Positions 8,725 through 17,355 of a DNA stretch of 64,000 bases are shown piece by piece. The translations under genes were made by a program, and so were the position numbers. Every line of letters begins with the position of its first letter. Within the stretch, counting starts at the first letter, position 1. The stretch is from positions 806,001-870,000 of the forward strand of contig NZ_JAHDTI010000002.1 in the NCBI RefSeq assembly GCF_018531495.1, given 5' to 3'. The notes under the pieces are model-generated. The model saw only the letters and a list, made by a program, of their open reading frames with translations, did not search any database and was not told the DNA's origin. This DNA is from Nonomuraea sediminis. Lineage in GTDB: Bacteria > Actinomycetota > Actinomycetes > Streptosporangiales > Streptosporangiaceae.

Positions 8725-9903
8725 GTGACTACGCCGCTGCTCCCCGACCCCGAACCACGGCGGCGCGACTATGTGATCATCTCCGCCGACGACCACCTGA
8801 TCGAGCCTCCGGACCTGTTCGAAGGCCGGATCCCGGAGAAGTACGCCGAGGTCGCGCCCAAGGTCGTGGATACGGACGCCGGTCACCAGGTCTGGCGGTA
8901 CGGCGGGGCCACCTACCCGTGCGCCGGGCTGGACGTGGGTGCCAAGACCCTCGACCCGGTCCGTTTCGAGCACATGCGCCCCGGCTGTTATGACATCGAG
9001 TCCCGCATCGAGGACATGGACGTGGCCGGCATCTGGGCCGCGCTCTGCTTCCCCGGCATGCTCGCCCAGCAGGCCGGCATGCCCTTCGCCAGGACCCGCG
9101 ACCAGGAGCTCGGCCTGGCCCTGGTCAAGGCGTGGAACGACTGGCACATCGACGTCTGGGCGGGTACCTACCCCGAGCGCATCATCGGCCTGCAACTGCC
9201 GTGGCTGCCCGATCCCGACGTCGCCGCCAAGGAGATCAGGGCCAACGCCGCCCGCGGCTTCAAGGCCGTCACCTTCCCCGAGTTCCCGACCCGGGTGCGG
9301 CTGCCGTCGATCCACACGGGCCACTGGGACCCGTTCTTCGCCGCCTGCGAGGAGACCGGCACGGTCGTCTGCCTGCACACCGGCGAGTCCGGCTGGTCCC
9401 CCGTGCCCTCGCCCGACACCCCGATCGAGGCGATCACCACGCTGATGCCGACCAGCGCCATGTTCGCCTGCGCCGACTGGCTGTGGTCGGGCATCCCGCT
9501 GCGCTTCCCGAACCTGCGCATCCTCATCGTCGAGGGAGGCGTCGGCTGGCTGCCCATGCTGGCCGAGCGCGCCGACTACGCGCTCGACCACCCGGTCGCC
9601 GGCGAGGCCGCCTGGGAGGGCGGCCTCAAGCCGAGCGAGGTCCTGCGCCGCAACTTCTTCTTCGGCACCCTCGACGACCACGCCCTGTCCGGCGTACGGC
9701 TGGCGGTCGGGCTCGACCACGTCCTGCAGGAAAGCGGATACCCGCACTCCGACTCGACCTGGCCCGACACCCAGAAGTCGGTGGCCAAGAACCTCGGCCA
9801 GCTCCCGCCCGCCGACATCGCCCGCGTCGCCTACGGCAACGCCGCCCGCCTGTTCGGGCACCCGCTGCCGTCACGGGCGTGGCTCAGGATGGAACAGCTC
9901 TGA
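8725..9903 (+). CDS. Amidohydrolase family metal-dependent hydrolase
   Basis: A 392-residue TIM-barrel protein of the amidohydrolase-2 (ACMSD-like) family. Metal-ligand motifs are visible: an N-terminal DDHLIEP, a central HTGE, and GTLDDH near residue 312. ACMSD-like members decarboxylate or hydrolyse carboxylated aromatic and related substrates; the substrate here cannot be assigned. The GTG start at 8725 is seven bases after a TACGGT -10 box (8712-8717), so the transcript is probably leaderless. The end overlaps the convergent DUF1232 gene by 20 bases. Confidence 0.85.
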   Translation: MTTPLLPDPEPRRRDYVIISADDHLIEPPDLFEGRIPEKYAEVAPKVVDTDAGHQVWRYGGATYPCAGLDVGAKTLDPVRFEHMRPGCYDIESRIEDMDVAGIWAALCFPGMLAQQAGMPFARTRDQELGLALVKAWNDWHIDVWAGTYPERIIGLQLPWLPDPDVAAKEIRANAARGFKAVTFPEFPTRVRLPSIHTGHWDPFFAACEETGTVVCLHTGESGWSPVPSPDTPIEAITTLMPTSAMFACADWLWSGIPLRFPNLRILIVEGGVGWLPMLAERADYALDHPVAGEAAWEGGLKPSEVLRRNFFFGTLDDHALSGVRLAVGLDHVLQESGYPHSDSTWPDTQKSVAKNLGQLPPADIARVAYGNAARLFGHPLPSRAWLRMEQL

Positions 9904-10210
9904 TCTGCTTGCGCTCCCACTCGACGTAACGCCCGCTCTCGCCCAGCATCGCGCTGAGCAGCCAGAGGAACACGCCGAAGTCGTCGACCACGCCGATGCC
10001 GACGAGGAAGTCGGGGATGACGTCGACCGGCGAGACGATGTAGAGCACGCCCAGAGCCATCAGCACCAGGTTCTTCCTGGCGCCGAACTCGCCGCGGGCG
10101 CTCGCGCCGATCATGCGGGGAATGGCCCGGACCCTGGCCATCAGGCCAGGGGTGCCGGGCTTGGTCACGTCCCGGTAGGTCCGCCAAGCACGGGCCGTCT
10201 TTGACATCAT
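9884..10210 (-). CDS. YkvA family (DUF1232) membrane protein
   Basis: A protein of about 108 residues with the DUF1232 core LYIVSPVDVIPDFLVGIGVVDD, which forms a short hydrophobic hairpin. The family is widespread and of uncertain function. ATG at 10210 is chosen because GAGGAG lies six bases upstream; a GTG two codons earlier is in the same frame. Convergent with, and overlapping, the amidohydrolase gene. Confidence 0.8.
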   Translation of the reverse strand: MMSKTARAWRTYRDVTKPGTPGLMARVRAIPRMIGASARGEFGARKNLVLMALGVLYIVSPVDVIPDFLVGIGVVDDFGVFLWLLSAMLGESGRYVEWERKQIRAVPS

Positions 10211-10255
10211 GAGCACCTCCTCACGACATAACGTGTTACCCGTGCCCGGAGGTTC

Positions 10256-11659
10256 CTAACTGCCGAACGGGTGAGCCTCCTCGACCTGGGCGGCGATCCT
10301 GATCAGCAGGTCCTCCCTGCCGATGTCGGCCACCAGCTGGACGCCCACCGGCAGTCCCGTCGCGGTCCTGTGCAGCGGCAGCGAGATCGACGGCTGCCCG
10401 GTGGCGTTGAACGGCGAGGTGAATGACACCACGTGCGCGGTCCTGCCGAACCCGATGCTCAGATCGTCCTCGGGGATCCAGCCCAGCGGGAACGGCGCCA
10501 CCCCGACCGACGGCACGAGCAGCAGGTCGAACCCGCCGGCCCACCAGGAGGTCATCCGGCGGCGGAAGCGGTCGATCCACTGCGTGGCCAGGATGTGGTC
10601 GGCCGCGCTGCGGCCCCTGGCCACCGAGACCATGGCGGCGTTCCTGGGTTCGAGCTCCTCCAGGTCGACGGGCTTGCCGCGGAGCCGGCCGACGTTCTCG
10701 ATCTCGGCGGCCAGGTTGTCGGCCACGATCGCGCCGAAGTGCGTGGGGAAGTCCGGATCGCCGAGCGCCGCCGGGTAGCCGGGTTCGACGTCGTGGCCCA
10801 GGCCCTCCAGGATCCGCGCGGCCCTGGCCACGGCCTCGGCCACCTCCGGCACCGCGGGAACGTCGCCACGCGGGTGCACGTCGGCGAACCCGATCCGCAA
10901 CCGGCCGGGATCCGCGCCCACCTCCTCGGCCAGCGGCCTGCCCAGCGCGGGCGCGTCATACGGGTCCCCTGGCTGGTAGCCGGAGATCAGGTCGAGCGCC
11001 GCCGCCGTGTCACGCACCGTCCTGGTGACGAAGCCGTTGCAGGAGAACCCGTTCCAGCCCTCGCCCAGGGTCGGGCCGAAGCTGGAGCGCCCGCGGGTCG
11101 GCTTCAGCCCCACCAGGCCGCACAGGCTCGCCGGGATCCTGATCGAGCCGCCGCCGTCGCTGGCCGTCCCGATCGCCACCATGCCCGCCGCGACCGCCGC
11201 CGCCGACCCGCCGCTCGAGCCGCCCGCCGAGAACCCCAGGTCATAGGGGTTGCGCGTGGGGCCGAACGCCCGCGGCTCGGTGGTGATCGTGCTACCGAAC
11301 TCCGGGGTGTTGGTACGGCCGAGCATCACGAAGCCCGCCTGGCGCACCTTGACCACCCCGTGCGCGTCGGCGTCGATCCTGACCCCGTCCATGGTCCGCG
11401 ATCCCGCGCTGTACGGCTCGCCCGCCTGCTGCCAGCCCAGGTCCTTCAGCAGGATCGGCACCCCGCGGAACGGCGCGTCCTTCGGGATCTGGTCGACCTC
11501 CTCGAGCGCCCGCTCGAACCGCTCGTAGATCACGGCGTTCAGCGCCGGATTGCGCTCCTCGATCCTGGCGATCGCCGCCTCGACCAGCTCACGCGGGTCC
11601 AGTCCTTCGCGGACGGCCTCGGCCTGCCCGATCGCGTCCAGCCGCAGAATGTCGTCCAT
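10256..11659 (-). CDS. Amidase (amidase signature family)
   Basis: A 467-residue amidase-signature enzyme with a Ser-cisSer-Lys triad: Lys in GVPILLKDLGW, the glycine/serine-rich loop GFSAGGSSGGSAAAVAAG, and GTASDGGGSIRIPAS carrying the nucleophile. It hydrolyses C-N amide bonds in the cytoplasm; natural substrate unknown. ATG at 11659 follows a GAAGGGA site. The frame is open further upstream but would run into the next gene. The LLM oxidoreductase gene ends ten bases upstream, so the two form an operon. Confidence 0.9.
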   Translation of the reverse strand: MDDILRLDAIGQAEAVREGLDPRELVEAAIARIEERNPALNAVIYERFERALEEVDQIPKDAPFRGVPILLKDLGWQQAGEPYSAGSRTMDGVRIDADAHGVVKVRQAGFVMLGRTNTPEFGSTITTEPRAFGPTRNPYDLGFSAGGSSGGSAAAVAAGMVAIGTASDGGGSIRIPASLCGLVGLKPTRGRSSFGPTLGEGWNGFSCNGFVTRTVRDTAAALDLISGYQPGDPYDAPALGRPLAEEVGADPGRLRIGFADVHPRGDVPAVPEVAEAVARAARILEGLGHDVEPGYPAALGDPDFPTHFGAIVADNLAAEIENVGRLRGKPVDLEELEPRNAAMVSVARGRSAADHILATQWIDRFRRRMTSWWAGGFDLLLVPSVGVAPFPLGWIPEDDLSIGFGRTAHVVSFTSPFNATGQPSISLPLHRTATGLPVGVQLVADIGREDLLIRIAAQVEEAHPFGS

Positions 11660-11669
11660 GGTCGTCCCT

Positions 11670-12629
11670 TCACGCTCGGGGGGCCAGGTCGCGCACAGCC
11701 TGAGTGAGAGGGATCTCACCACCGGGGATCGGGGCGAGGACGGGGGTGTCGAGCCCGTTGTCGATGTACTCCTGGATGCGGGCCCGGCAGGTCGCGGCGT
11801 CGCCGTGGATGACCAGGGCGTCGACGACCTCGTCGGGGATCGATTTGAGCGCGGTCTCACGGTCGCGGGCGGCCCAGGCCTCGTGCATCGGCCGCAGCAC
11901 CTCGCCCCGGCCCAGCCAGTCGTGGAAGGCCGCGTAGACCGGCACGGTGAGGTAGCTGGCGATCATCCACCGGGCCAGCTGCCGCACCTGCTCGGCGTTC
12001 TCGCTGACGCACACGAACAGCCGCGCGATCAGCTCCGTGCCGGGCCCGACCTCAGCCCGGACCTTCCGCACGTCCTCGGGCGCCAGCCAGTTCGTGATCG
12101 CGCCGTCGGCCTCCTCGGCGGCCAGGTGGAGCATCCGCGGCCGCAGCGCCGCCAGCACGATCTTCGGCGCCACCCGCGGCGCCCGCTCCAGCTTGAACCC
12201 CTTCACCTCGAACGTCTCATACTTCTCCGAGACCTTCTCCCCCGCCAGCGCCGCACGCAGGAAGCGCAGCGTGTCGCGGGTGCGGGCGTACGGCTTGGCG
12301 AATGTGCCCGCGTTCCAGCGCTCCACGATGACCGGGGACGAGGATCCGATCCCGAGCACGAACCGCCCCGGCGCGAGGTCGGCCAGCGTGGCCGCCGACA
12401 TCGCCAGCAGGCCAGGACCCCTGGTGTAGACCGGGATGATGGCGCTGCCCAGCCTGATGCCCTCGGTCCACTCGGCGGCCATGGCCAGCGGGAGGAGGCC
12501 GTCGGCGCCGTTGACCTCGGCGGACCAGGCGTCGGTGTAGCCGAGTGCGGGCAGCTCGGCGATCAACTCCCGCGAGTCGGCCAGCGAGCGGTCGTGGAAG
12601 GGAATCGTCATGCCCCAGTTCTGCGTCAA
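11670..12629 (-). CDS. LLM class (F420-dependent-like) oxidoreductase
   Basis: A TIM-barrel flavin/F420 oxidoreductase of the luciferase-like monooxygenase superfamily, 319 residues from the start chosen here. Typical blocks are LGSAIIPVYTRGPGLLAMSAATL, LGIGSSSPVIVERW and the C-terminal IHGDAATCRARIQEYIDNGLD. TTG at 12629 is preferred because GGAGG (12635-12639) lies five bases upstream, giving MTQNWGMTIPFHD. An ATG at 12668 sits inside an operator-like palindrome, and an ATG at 12611 has no good site. Likely co-transcribed with the amidase. The choice of F420 over FMN is inferred from the actinobacterial context. Confidence 0.85.
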   Translation of the reverse strand: MTQNWGMTIPFHDRSLADSRELIAELPALGYTDAWSAEVNGADGLLPLAMAAEWTEGIRLGSAIIPVYTRGPGLLAMSAATLADLAPGRFVLGIGSSSPVIVERWNAGTFAKPYARTRDTLRFLRAALAGEKVSEKYETFEVKGFKLERAPRVAPKIVLAALRPRMLHLAAEEADGAITNWLAPEDVRKVRAEVGPGTELIARLFVCVSENAEQVRQLARWMIASYLTVPVYAAFHDWLGRGEVLRPMHEAWAARDRETALKSIPDEVVDALVIHGDAATCRARIQEYIDNGLDTPVLAPIPGGEIPLTQAVRDLAPRA

Positions 12630-12664
12630 ACCGGCCTCCAGGGGTGAGCCTCGCTTCTGCTCGA

Positions 12665-12686
12665 CCATACCAACCAGACGGTATGG
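12665..12686. promoter_or_regulatory. Operator-like palindrome upstream of the LLM oxidoreductase
   Basis: Perfect inverted repeat CCATACC (12665-12671), eight-base spacer, GGTATGG (12680-12686). The arm sequence and spacing resemble TetR/AcrR-type operators. It lies between the divergent oxidoreductase and surface-protein genes, so it could control either. No TetR gene is adjacent. Confidence 0.5.
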
Positions 12687-12748
12687 CGTCGCCACGCTGG
12701 ACTTGGTTGCCGGGAATGTCGGCTGTGACGTGCTAGAACTTGATCACG

Positions 12749-13471
12749 ATGTGGGGACGGCGGCTGCTCGCGGCGGGGGTACTGGCAACCGGGCCGGCGC
12801 TCCTTCCCGCGCTCTCCGCGGTCGCCGTGACCGGCCCGGTGCCGCTGTGCGTCGATGTGGTCCATGACGACGTGCTCGGCTTCGACGTGCCGGTCGTCCG
12901 GCCGGGTGCCGCCTGCACCTGCGCCCACCCCCTCCTCGCCCACCTCTTCGACGCCCGGTGCCCTACGCCGAGCCATGCGGCCCCCACGCAAACACTTTCC
13001 CCATCCATGGCACCCACGCAAACGCCCTCCGCCTCAGAGGCACCTTCCGCCGTCACGCCCACGCCCACCCCGGATCCCACGCCGACCACCTCGGCACAGG
13101 CTCTTTCGGGTCCGGGTAGTTCCAGACGGCACGCCTCGACCGCCTCCCGCCCCGCGCACGCGCCCTCGCAGCCGTCAGCGGTCCGCCCGTGGCCCGCTCA
13201 GCACCCCCAGCGACCCGTCCAACGCCCGAAGGCGCCCCGTGCCACCCCGAGACACTCCAGCGGCCGCCACGCGCCTGACAGGGGCCCCTGGCGCCCGGGT
13301 GGCGGCGGGCCTGCCGTACCAGGCGACGAGACAGGGTCGGTGGTGAGCCGGTTCGCCGAGCGGCGGCAGGGGATGGACCGGGCGACCGCCATGGTCGTGG
13401 TGTTCACCGGGGTCGTCTCCGTGGCGGCCGTGTCCGGGCTGGGCCGCAGGACGACGATCCGCCGCCGCTAG
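12749..13471 (+). CDS. Secreted, membrane-anchored Pro/Ser/Thr-rich protein
   Basis: A protein of about 240 residues. It has an N-terminal signal-like segment (RRLLAAGVLATGPALLPAL), a short Cys-containing region (residues about 33-70, with CTCAH), a long low-complexity linker rich in Pro, Thr, Ser, Ala and Arg (about 70-200), and a C-terminal membrane segment ATAMVVVFTGVVSVAAV followed by a basic tail. This is the layout of a surface protein anchored by a C-terminal helix. ATG at 12749 is used; a TTG three codons upstream is possible. No known domain recognised. The 3' end overlaps the convergent DUF4239 gene by four bases. Confidence 0.55.
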   Translation: MWGRRLLAAGVLATGPALLPALSAVAVTGPVPLCVDVVHDDVLGFDVPVVRPGAACTCAHPLLAHLFDARCPTPSHAAPTQTLSPSMAPTQTPSASEAPSAVTPTPTPDPTPTTSAQALSGPGSSRRHASTASRPAHAPSQPSAVRPWPAQHPQRPVQRPKAPRATPRHSSGRHAPDRGPWRPGGGGPAVPGDETGSVVSRFAERRQGMDRATAMVVVFTGVVSVAAVSGLGRRTTIRRR

Positions 13472-14235
13472 GGCTCGGTGCCGACGTGCCGGTCGATGGC
13501 GTCGAACTGGCGCTGCGCGGCCTGGAAGGCGTCCGGCCTGACGGCTCCGGGCCCCGAGTAGGGCTTGGCGAGCAGGACGATGACGACGATCCCCACCACG
13601 ACCACGCCGACCCGTACCAGGTCGCTCGTGATCGAGGCCGCGCTCGGCTTCACCCCGGCCAGCCAGGGCAGCACGATCACCAGCGCCCCTGAGGCGATCA
13701 TCGAGATGAGGAAGACGGGGTCGAGGCTGGAGGCGGCGTCGTCGGCCCGCATGCCGCGCGCGTGGCTGATGTCGGCGGCCCTGCCGAGGGCGTCCGAGCG
13801 CGAGCGGAGGCCGGTGATGCCCTCCGGGTGCAGGCGCTGCACGGCGATCCGCAGGTCGTCGAGCGTCTCGCCAGGCACGGACGACAGCTCACCCTTGGGC
13901 ATCAGCGGCCAGTCCAGAGCAACCGCCTGGGTGGTGTACCGGCACACCTGGGCGCGGATCGGCGCGGCCTCGGGCAGCGGCGCGACGGCCCAGTAGAGCT
14001 CGGTCAGGCTCTCCGCCTCGGCCGCGGCGTCGGTCTCCGCCGCCTGGATCGCGTCGTGGCCGAGCACCGCGGCGTACGCCAGCACCAGCAGGTAGACCGC
14101 CAGCGCGAGGTTGACGGCGAAGTCCAGCGCGGCAGGGCCGTGCTCCTCGTCGCGCCTGCCTCGGCGCCGCAGCACGACCAGCGCGACCAGCAGGACGGCG
14201 ACGGCCGCCGCGACCAGGAACCACACCATGATCAC
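13468..14235 (-). CDS. DUF4239-like membrane protein
   Basis: A 255-residue protein with two N-terminal membrane segments (about residues 2-22 and 38-60), an extracytoplasmic or cytoplasmic middle region, and two C-terminal hydrophobic segments (about 175-195 and 207-226). This 2+2 layout matches DUF4239 (bestrophin-like) proteins. Function unknown. It lies 14 bases downstream of the TetR gene on the same strand, so the two are probably one operon. GTG start. Confidence 0.65.
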   Translation of the reverse strand: MIMVWFLVAAAVAVLLVALVVLRRRGRRDEEHGPAALDFAVNLALAVYLLVLAYAAVLGHDAIQAAETDAAAEAESLTELYWAVAPLPEAAPIRAQVCRYTTQAVALDWPLMPKGELSSVPGETLDDLRIAVQRLHPEGITGLRSRSDALGRAADISHARGMRADDAASSLDPVFLISMIASGALVIVLPWLAGVKPSAASITSDLVRVGVVVVGIVVIVLLAKPYSGPGAVRPDAFQAAQRQFDAIDRHVGTEP

Positions 14236-14249
14236 TGAGAGTAATCAGG

Positions 14250-14927
14250 TCATGCGCGTAGTTCGTGGACCGCCGCGATGAAATCCTTGGTGATGCCCCG
14301 CAAGCCCGGCAGATGCGAAAGCCCGACGAGCCGGTCGACGAGCGGGACCGTCACGTCGATCAGGCGGAAGGTGCGCGCGCACCCGGGCGAGGTGTCGTGC
14401 ACCCAGAACAGGACCATGCCCATCGACAGCAGCCAGAGCAGCTCGGGCAGCTCCTCGCGCAGGTCGGAGTCCATGCGGTCGCGCGAGCCCTCCACGACCA
14501 GGCGGTAGATCCCGATCGACGCCTCGCGGGCGGGCGACGACTGGGCACTGAACGGGCTCAGCGGGTTCGTGGGCTCGGCGGCGTGCTTGAAGAACTTGAC
14601 CGCGAACTCGTGGTACGGCTCCGACACGCGGACCCACTCGCGCAACACGCCGCTCAACCGGGCGGCGAAGGAGGTCTCGGTGGCCAGCAACTCCCGGCAG
14701 GCCTCTTCGTGCTCGGCCTGGGCGCGGTCGTAGTAGGCCTGGATCAAGGCCTCCTTGCTCTCGAAGTAGTAGTAGGCGTTACCTACGGATACACCAGCCT
14801 CGGCCGCGATGGCCCGCATCGTCGTCGCATCGAAGCCGCGCTCCCGGAACAGTCGCAAGGCCGTCTCGACAATGACCTCTCGGGTGCTCTCCGATCCTCG
14901 GTTTCGGGCTTCGGACACGTTCGTCAC
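14250..14927 (-). CDS. TetR family transcriptional regulator
   Basis: A 225-residue regulator with a canonical TetR DNA-binding domain at about residues 15-62 (VIVETALRLFRERGFDATTM, then SVGNAYYYFESKEALI) and a helical C-terminal ligand domain. It probably controls itself and the DUF4239 membrane protein downstream, and possibly the divergent secreted peptidase. Ligand unknown. Confidence 0.88.
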   Translation of the reverse strand: MTNVSEARNRGSESTREVIVETALRLFRERGFDATTMRAIAAEAGVSVGNAYYYFESKEALIQAYYDRAQAEHEEACRELLATETSFAARLSGVLREWVRVSEPYHEFAVKFFKHAAEPTNPLSPFSAQSSPAREASIGIYRLVVEGSRDRMDSDLREELPELLWLLSMGMVLFWVHDTSPGCARTFRLIDVTVPLVDRLVGLSHLPGLRGITKDFIAAVHELRA

Positions 14928-15073
14928 TTTACGTCTCTCAGCCGTGTTCGGTCATGAAGCCGCACGGTGATCGCCACCACAGGGCAAAGTTACGCGTGCT
15001 TCAGGGGTCATCATGCGTGAACGGTGGGATTGATGATTCTGGCGGAAGGGCTATTCCGCGAAAAGGCATCGAC

Positions 15074-15715
15074 ATGTGGATACGTGGAACGGTGCGGCTC
15101 GCAGGAGTCGCGCTTCTCGGCGTACAGATCACCATCATCGCGCTCGCAACGTCCGCATCCGCGACTCCGCGGACAGCGAACTCCGAGCCGAAGCGGTCGC
15201 CGACGCTGATCACTCACCACTACGCGATCGAAGGAGCGATCGAAACAGCACGCTGGTATGCCGACCTCGACAAGGTCGACAAGCCAGTAGAACTCGCTCG
15301 TGCCAGGCCCCGCTACGCGGCGATCCGCGTCTCGAACACCCAGGCGGTCGACTGGTTGCACGACGCAGGAGTGCGCGCGAAGTCGTCCGGGCACTGCGCC
15401 AACAGGCGGCAGAGCACGTGCACGTCACTGGAGGCGGTCCGCACGTACACCGTCTCCTCGGTCGTCGCTCTCAAGCGAGACAGCGACTGCCGCATTCTCA
15501 TCACGGGAGGCACGGAGTCGGGGCACGCGCCCGGGCGCTTCAGCCACGCAGCCGGCTACAAGCTGGACATCACTCATAACGCGTGCATCGACCACTACAT
15601 CACGACCAGCTTCCCCAGAAGCGGCACCCGGGGCGACGGCTCCGCCCTCTACCGGACCCCGACCGGCACGGTCTACGCCAGCGAGTCCTCCCACTGGGAC
15701 ATCCTGTTCCGGTAG
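15074..15715 (+). CDS. Secreted peptidase M15-like protein
   Basis: A secreted protein of 213 residues. ATG at 15074 is chosen because AAAAGG lies about seven bases upstream and a clear signal peptide follows (GTVRLAGVALLGVQITIIAL, then SASA). The mature part carries SHAAGYKLD and a later SSHWD, matching the zinc-ligand pattern HxxGxxxD...H of M15 D-Ala-D-Ala carboxypeptidases. There are also four or more Cys that may form disulfides. A peptidoglycan-directed role outside the membrane is likely but inferred from these motifs only. An upstream in-frame extension lacks a ribosome-binding site. Confidence 0.65.
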   Translation: MWIRGTVRLAGVALLGVQITIIALATSASATPRTANSEPKRSPTLITHHYAIEGAIETARWYADLDKVDKPVELARARPRYAAIRVSNTQAVDWLHDAGVRAKSSGHCANRRQSTCTSLEAVRTYTVSSVVALKRDSDCRILITGGTESGHAPGRFSHAAGYKLDITHNACIDHYITTSFPRSGTRGDGSALYRTPTGTVYASESSHWDILFR

Positions 15716-16257
15716 TCGTTTCTTGGGGCATTCTTTACGGCGGGCGGCCGCCACCGGCCGCCCGCCGTCGTGCCTCGAGGGCCCGCGACCGGCGCTTCCG
15801 GCGAGTCGTGGACACTTTCCCGCCGTCACGGCGCCCGGGATCCACGTCCCACGGCCCGCCTGGCCGCCGCACAGGGCGCCGACATCCACCGACCCACATC
15901 CCACCGACCCGGCGCCCGAAAGCCTCGGGAACCGGAGGGGTGGCCCTGGAAACCCAGGGAACCGCCGAGGTGGTTCCCTGGGAACCCTTGGGAACCGCCG
16001 GGGCGGTTCCTGGAACCCGCCGGATGGTCCTCAGGGGATCGCTCCCGCGCCCACTACCCGGGCGCCGGAACGGCGGGATGTGGGTCGGCGGGGGTCGGCG
16101 CCCCTGTACGGCGGCCAGGCGGGCCGTGGCGCCCGGATTCCGGAAGACCGTGACGGCGGGCAAGCGACCCACCCATGCGTGTCGCCGAAAGCAGGACGGC
16201 AGGCCACGGCGGCGAGTAGCGGCCACCGTGGCCTGCCGTACAGCAGAGACCTCAAGA
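15716..16257. repeat. Intergenic inverted-repeat element (copy 2) with GGAAACC-type core
   Basis: No gene. The left arm (about 15736-15925) begins TACGGCGGGCGGCCGCC and matches copy 1 near 2335-2451. The right arm (about 16055-16241, minus strand) repeats the left arm in inverted orientation, for example the match between 15848-15880 and 16100-16130 around GGCCCGCCTGGCCGCCG. The centre (about 15935-16030) holds tandem GGAACC-rich repeats such as GGGAACCGCCGAGGTGGTTCC. The whole could fold into a very long hairpin between the convergent peptidase and asd genes. Confidence 0.7.
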
Positions 16258-16290
16258 GCTCGTACGGCGGTGAGTCGCCGCCGTACGAGC
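16258..16290 (-). terminator. Hairpin terminator of the asd operon
   Basis: A perfect 13-base stem: GCTCGTACGGCGG (16258-16270), seven-base loop, CCGCCGTACGAGC (16278-16290). It begins ten bases after the asd stop on the minus strand, so it is the likely end of the lysC-asd transcript. Confidence 0.8.
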
Positions 16291-16299
16291 AGAAGGCCC

Positions 16300-17355
16300 T
16301 CAGAGCTCGCGGGCGACCAGTTCGGCGATCTCGGCGGCGTTGAGGGCCGCGCCCTTGCGGAGGTTGTCGCCGCAGACGAACAGGTCGAGCGTGTTCGGGA
16401 AGTCGATCGCCTGCCTGACCCGGCCCACGTAGGTGGGGTCGGTGCCGACGACGTCCGCCGGGGTGGGCCAGACGTCGTTGGCCGGGTCGTCCATGAGGAC
16501 GACCGTGGGCGCCGCCTCCAGGACGCGGTGCGCGTCGGCGACCGTGACCGGCCGCTGGAAGCGGGCGTGGACCGCCAGCGAGTGGGTCGTGACGACCGGC
16601 ACCCGCACGCAGGTCGCCGACACCCGCAGGTCGGGGATGCCGAGGATCTTGCGGGACTCGTTGCGGAGCTTGAGCTCCTCCGAGGCCCAGCCGCCGTCCT
16701 TGTAGGAGCCCGCCCACGGCACCACGTTGAACGCGATCGGCGCGGGGAACGGCGACTCCGCCTCGAGCTTGTCGGCGAGCACCTGGCGCACGTCGCCGGC
16801 CTTCTGCCCGATCGAACGGTCACCGGCCAGGGCCTCGACCTCGTCGTAGAGCCTGGCGGAACCCGCCACGCCGGCGCCCGACACCGCCTGGTAGGAGGCC
16901 ACGACGAGCTCCTCGAGGCCGTACTCCGCGTGGAGCGCGCCCATGGCAGCCATCATCGACAGGGTCGTGCAGTTCGGGGTGGAGATGATGTTCCTGGGCC
17001 GGTTGCGCACCTCGCCCGGGTTGACCTCGGGCACGACCAGCGGAACATCCGGCTGCATCCGGAAAAATCCGGACTTGTCGACGACCACGGGCCCGCGCGC
17101 GGCGGCGACCGGGACCCACTCCGCCGCGACCTCGTCGGGCACGTCGAAGATGGCGATGTCGATGCCGTCGAAGACCTCGGGCGTGAGCGCCTGGACGACG
17201 ATGTCCTCACCGCGGACCGACAGGACCTTCCCCGCCGACCGGGCGGAGGCGATCAGCCGGATCTCTCCCCAGATGTCGGGGCGGGTGGACACGATGTCCC
17301 GCATCACGGTGCCCACGGCACCGGTAGCCCCTACGAGCGCAAGATTGGGCCTCAT
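16300..17355 (-). CDS. asd: Aspartate-semialdehyde dehydrogenase
   Basis: A 351-residue enzyme that reduces L-aspartyl-4-phosphate to aspartate semialdehyde (with NADPH), the second step of the lysine/threonine/methionine/diaminopimelate pathway. The NADP-binding GATGAVG is at residues 9-15 and the catalytic Cys129 lies in STPNCTT; the length is normal. The start ATG overlaps the lysC stop by four bases (ATGA), so it is translated in one operon with aspartate kinase, the usual actinobacterial arrangement. Its product also feeds cell-wall diaminopimelate. Confidence 0.97.
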   Translation of the reverse strand: MRPNLALVGATGAVGTVMRDIVSTRPDIWGEIRLIASARSAGKVLSVRGEDIVVQALTPEVFDGIDIAIFDVPDEVAAEWVPVAAARGPVVVDKSGFFRMQPDVPLVVPEVNPGEVRNRPRNIISTPNCTTLSMMAAMGALHAEYGLEELVVASYQAVSGAGVAGSARLYDEVEALAGDRSIGQKAGDVRQVLADKLEAESPFPAPIAFNVVPWAGSYKDGGWASEELKLRNESRKILGIPDLRVSATCVRVPVVTTHSLAVHARFQRPVTVADAHRVLEAAPTVVLMDDPANDVWPTPADVVGTDPTYVGRVRQAIDFPNTLDLFVCGDNLRKGAALNAAEIAELVAREL

